Shown here piece by piece: positions 4,649 through 7,048 of a DNA stretch of 7,048 bases; position 1 is the first letter of the stretch, and each line of letters opens with the position of its first letter. The stretch covers positions 1 through 7,048 of the forward strand of contig JACQTL010000244.1 in assembly GCA_016210805.1 (NCBI GenBank). Reading direction: 5' to 3'. A program made the translations under genes and the position numbers. The notes below the pieces were generated by a model. The model made no database searches, was not told where the DNA came from, and worked only from the letters and a program-made list of their open reading frames with translations. This DNA is from Actinomycetota bacterium (GTDB lineage Bacteria; Actinomycetota; UBA4738; G016210805).

Positions 4649-5803
4649 TCAGCTCTCCAGGACCACATCCAGGTCCTTGTCTCCCCGCCCGGAGAGTCCC
4701 ACCACGACGACCTCCTCCTCCAGGGTGATGGCCCGGGCCACCGCGTGGGCCGCCTCGAGCGCCGGGAGGATGCCCTCCCGGCGAGCGAGGAGGTGGAAGG
4801 CCTCCAGGGCCTCCCGATCGGTGGCGTCGACGTACCGGACCCGGGCCGCGTCGCGCAGGGCCGCGTGCTCGGGCCCGACCCCCGGGTAGTCCAGGCCCGC
4901 GGAGACGGACCGGGTGTCCAGGATCTGGCCGTCCTCGTCGGCCAGGACGGAGGATCGGGCGCCGTGGAGTACGCCCGGCCGGCCACGCCCCAGGCTGGCC
5001 GCGCCGGCGGCCTCGACGCCGACCAGGCGCACCTCCCGGTCCCCCAGGAACCCGGCGAACAGCCCGATGGCGTTCGACCCGCCTCCCACGCACGCCACCA
5101 CGGCGCCGGGCAGGGTCCCCTCCTCGGCCAGGATCTGCTCTCGGGCCTCCTCCCCGATCGCCGCCTGGAGGTCCCGCACCAGCTCGGGGTAGGGGTGGGG
5201 ACCGACGCAGGAGCCGATCAGGTAGTGGGTGGTCTCCACGTTGGCGATCCAGTCGCGGATGGCCTCCGACACCGCTTCCTTCAGCGTGCGGGTGCCGAAC
5301 TCCACGGGCCGGACCTCCGCTCCGAGCAGCCCGATACGGTCCACGTTCGGCCGCTGGCGGCGCATGTCCTCCGTGCCCATGTACACGACGCACTCCAGCC
5401 CGAACCGGGCGCAGGCCGCGGCCGTGGCCACCCCGTGCTGCCCGGCTCCGGTCTCCGCCACGATCCGCCGCTTCCCCAGCCGGACGGCGAGGAGGGCCTG
5501 ACCCACGGCGTTGTTCACCTTGTGGGCGCCGGTGTGGCAGAGGTCCTCGCGCTTCAGGTAGATCCGGCGACCGGGGACGAGCCGCTCGGCCAGGTAGAGC
5601 GGCGTCGGCCGGCCGGCCCAGGTCCGCAGGAGCCGATCGAGCTCGGCACGGAACGCGGGGTCCTCGCGGGCCGCCCGCCACCCGCGCTCGAGCTCCTCCA
5701 GCGCGGGGACGAGTGTCTCCGGCACGAACCGCCCCCCGTAGCCCCCGTACCAGCCGTCCCCGGCGAGGTCCCCGGCCACGGGCGGGGGCGTTCCCCGCGC
5801 CAT
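4649..5803 (-). CDS. trpB: Tryptophan synthase beta subunit
   Basis: PLP enzyme that joins indole and serine to make tryptophan. The protein has 384 residues, close to the normal 390-400. Motifs in order: GWYGGYGGRFVPETL (17-31), KREDLCHTGAHKVNNA (84-99) with PLP lysine Lys95, AETGAGQHGVATA (116-128) with catalytic Glu117, YMGTEDMRRQRPNV (141-154), GSCVGPHPYPELVRD (197-211), the PLP-phosphate loop GGGSNAIG (240-247), and LSGRGDKD (370-377) with the PLP-nitrogen serine Ser371. This pattern is the standard TrpB1 type that works with TrpA. The ATG at 5801-5803 shares its A with the TGA of the upstream trpCF gene (TGATG), a typical coupling arrangement. The long in-frame extension to 6298 is non-coding shadow of trpCF. 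No truncation or missing catalytic residue was found. Confidence 0.97.
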   Translation of the reverse strand: MARGTPPPVAGDLAGDGWYGGYGGRFVPETLVPALEELERGWRAAREDPAFRAELDRLLRTWAGRPTPLYLAERLVPGRRIYLKREDLCHTGAHKVNNAVGQALLAVRLGKRRIVAETGAGQHGVATAAACARFGLECVVYMGTEDMRRQRPNVDRIGLLGAEVRPVEFGTRTLKEAVSEAIRDWIANVETTHYLIGSCVGPHPYPELVRDLQAAIGEEAREQILAEEGTLPGAVVACVGGGSNAIGLFAGFLGDREVRLVGVEAAGAASLGRGRPGVLHGARSSVLADEDGQILDTRSVSAGLDYPGVGPEHAALRDAARVRYVDATDREALEAFHLLARREGILPALEAAHAVARAITLEEEVVVVGLSGRGDKDLDVVLES

Positions 5804-6984
5804 CACGACGCGGCCTCGCGCGCGGCCCTGACGAAGGCCCGGACGCGCTCGTGGTCCTTCACGCCCGGCGCCGCCTCCAGGCCCCGGCAGGCATCCACGC
5901 ACCAGGGCCTCACCGCCTCCACGGCCGCTCGGACGTTCCCCGGGCCGAGCCCCCCTGCCAGCACCACGCGCTCGCGTCCGGCCAGCGACCTGGCCCGGCG
6001 CCAGTGGCCGCGGTCCTCGCCCAGCCAGGGGAGGTCGAGGACCCGGGCCACCGGCTCGCCCCGGCGCAGGAGGAGCCCGTCCCGGCCGCGGTGGCCGTTC
6101 TCCTCCGCGTAGCGCTGGACGAGGTCCGTGCCGCGTGGCTCGGCGTCCGCTCCCACGACGACGGCCACCGGGAGAGCGGGGTCGGGCACGGGGAGCGGGG
6201 CCTCGACCCGGCGGGGGCTCTCGGCCAGCACGAACCCGGCCAGGTCCGCGCCGGCCTCCACCGCCGCGGCGACGTCCTCCTCCCGGGTCAGCCCGCACAC
6301 CTTGACCAGGGGCCGGCTCAGGATCCCGGCCAGCGCCGCCCCGGGGTCGGGAGCGCGCATCAGCGCGGACCCCACGAGGATGGCGTCGGCTCCGGCCAGC
6401 TCCGCCTCCGCCCCGTGCGCCCGGCTCGTGATGCCGCTCTCCGCGACCACGACCCGGTCGCGGGGGGCCAGGGCCACGAGCTCGAGCTGGGCCGCCCGGT
6501 CGATGCGGAAGGTCCGCAGGTCCCGGGCGTTCACGCCGATCGGGTCGGCGCCGAGGGCCACCGCCCGGTCCAGCTCGGGCCGGTCGTGGACCTCCACCAG
6601 CGCCTCCAGCCCCAACGCCCGGGCCCGGTGCAGCAGCCGGGCCGCGGTCCGGTCGTCGAGATCGGCCAGGATGAGCAGCGCCGCGTCCGCTCCACCCGCC
6701 CGGAGCTCGTCGAGGGCCCGCTCCCCGCGGAAGAACCCCTTGGCCAGCAGCGGGAGCGAGGTGGCCGCCCTCGCCGCTCGGAGATCCTCGGGCGACCCCC
6801 CGAACCGGCCGTCGACCAGGACGGACACCGCGGCCGCCCCGGCCCGCTCGATGTCCGCGGCCAGCCGGCCCGCGTCGGCGCCGGGGCGGAGGTCGCCCGA
6901 CGACGGGGAGCGCCGCTTGACCTCGGCGATGGCCCGGAGCCCCGGCCCGGCCAGCGCCTCCAGGAACCCGCCCGGCCGGGTCAC
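5803..6984 (-). CDS. trpC/trpF: Fused indole-3-glycerol phosphate synthase / phosphoribosylanthranilate isomerase
   Basis: One 393-residue polypeptide holding two successive enzymes of tryptophan synthesis, joined almost without a linker at about residue 225. The TrpC half shows IAEVKRRSPSSG (Glu21, Lys23), LLAKGFF (Lys82), LVEVHD (Glu131), GVNARDLRTF (Asn152) and VAESGI (Glu182, Ser183), so the catalytic set is present. Its usual 30-40 residue N-terminal helix region is missing, and the common KDF is KGF here. The TrpF half begins LVKVCGLTREEDV with catalytic Cys230 and ends LAGGLGPGNVRAAVEAVRPWCVDACRG with general acid Asp364. Its middle (281-335) has no recognisable VQLHG or GGTG motif and reads LVQRYAEENGHRGRDGLLLRRGE then VLDLPWLGEDRGHW. 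It is short (169 residues). The GTG start at 6984 overlaps the trpD stop as GTGA. A PriA-type bifunctional isomerase was considered and does not fit. Confidence 0.92.
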   Translation of the reverse strand: MTRPGGFLEALAGPGLRAIAEVKRRSPSSGDLRPGADAGRLAADIERAGAAAVSVLVDGRFGGSPEDLRAARAATSLPLLAKGFFRGERALDELRAGGADAALLILADLDDRTAARLLHRARALGLEALVEVHDRPELDRAVALGADPIGVNARDLRTFRIDRAAQLELVALAPRDRVVVAESGITSRAHGAEAELAGADAILVGSALMRAPDPGAALAGILSRPLVKVCGLTREEDVAAAVEAGADLAGFVLAESPRRVEAPLPVPDPALPVAVVVGADAEPRGTDLVQRYAEENGHRGRDGLLLRRGEPVARVLDLPWLGEDRGHWRRARSLAGRERVVLAGGLGPGNVRAAVEAVRPWCVDACRGLEAAPGVKDHERVRAFVRAAREAAS

Positions 6985-7048
6985 GGGGCGCTCACCGCCC
7001 CGCCCCGGGAGAAGGCCGCCAGCGCGTCCATCCGCTCGCCGGCCCGCC
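6981..7048 (-). CDS. trpD: Anthranilate phosphoribosyltransferase, C-terminal end only
   Basis: The last 21 codons of a gene entering from the right edge, reading RAGERMDALAAFSRGGAVSAP. The pattern ERxDALAAFSR matches the usual C-terminal helix of TrpD, which transfers phosphoribosyl to anthranilate and so supplies the substrate of the TrpF domain downstream. The TGA stop overlaps the trpCF GTG start in a GTGA tetranucleotide, supporting one operon. With so little sequence the name rests mainly on the helix pattern and position. Confidence 0.62.
   Translation of the reverse strand, partial: RAGERMDALAAFSRGGAVSAP

Noticed and set aside
4598..6112. A 504-codon open frame on the plus strand opposite trpB and trpCF
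   Set aside because: It is the complement of well-recognised trp genes. Its translation is low-complexity, rich in Gly, Arg and Pro, with no family motif; long antisense frames are common in GC-rich DNA.
5803..6984. PriA-type bifunctional isomerase in place of TrpF
   Set aside because: The C-terminal half has the TrpF start VCGLTR with Cys230 and the LAGGL...VDACRG end, not HisA/PriA features.

Overview
This is a high-GC window from what looks like a chromosome of Actinomycetota or a similar high-GC lineage. The evidence is GC-rich third codon positions, GTG starts, and gene families typical of that group: an ECF sigma factor paired with a YCII/DGPF protein, a DinB-fold protein, and a secreted RTX protein with an actinobacterial-style signal peptide. 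The genus cannot be read from the sequence.

Layout. Positions 1-1316 (minus strand) hold a DinB-superfamily gene, a YCII/DGPF gene and the 5' part of an ECF sigma-factor gene of the ECF42/DUF6596 type. The sigma gene overlaps the YCII gene and runs off the left edge. A sigma-like promoter (TGTCGA, 17 nt, TGTC) sits directly after the DinB stop, and a perfect 12-bp palindrome lies at the expected transcription start. Positions 1540-2973 (plus strand) encode a 477-residue secreted protein with about 20 RTX nonapeptides in two blocks. Positions 3166-3339 (plus) encode a 57-residue helix-turn-helix-like protein. A strong hairpin separates it from a convergent VOC (glyoxalase-fold) gene at 3416-3769 (minus).

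Positions 3916-7048 (minus strand) are the distal half of a tryptophan operon in the order trpD (last 21 codons only), a trpC-trpF fusion, trpB, trpA. Spacing is tight: GTGA overlap, TGATG overlap, then a 13-nt gap. These enzymes carry phosphoribosylanthranilate to tryptophan. TrpB is canonical. The TrpC part lacks the usual N-terminal helix region, the TrpF part has unusual phosphate-binding and central segments, and TrpA is short at its N-terminus.

No RNA genes, CRISPR array, insertion sequence or phage genes were seen. No stretch longer than 300 bases is without a gene. I do not see a clearly new multi-gene system. The most interesting signals are the sigma/YCII unit with its embedded promoter and palindrome, the divergent TrpC-TrpF fusion, and two similar candidate promoters that each coincide with a dyad.
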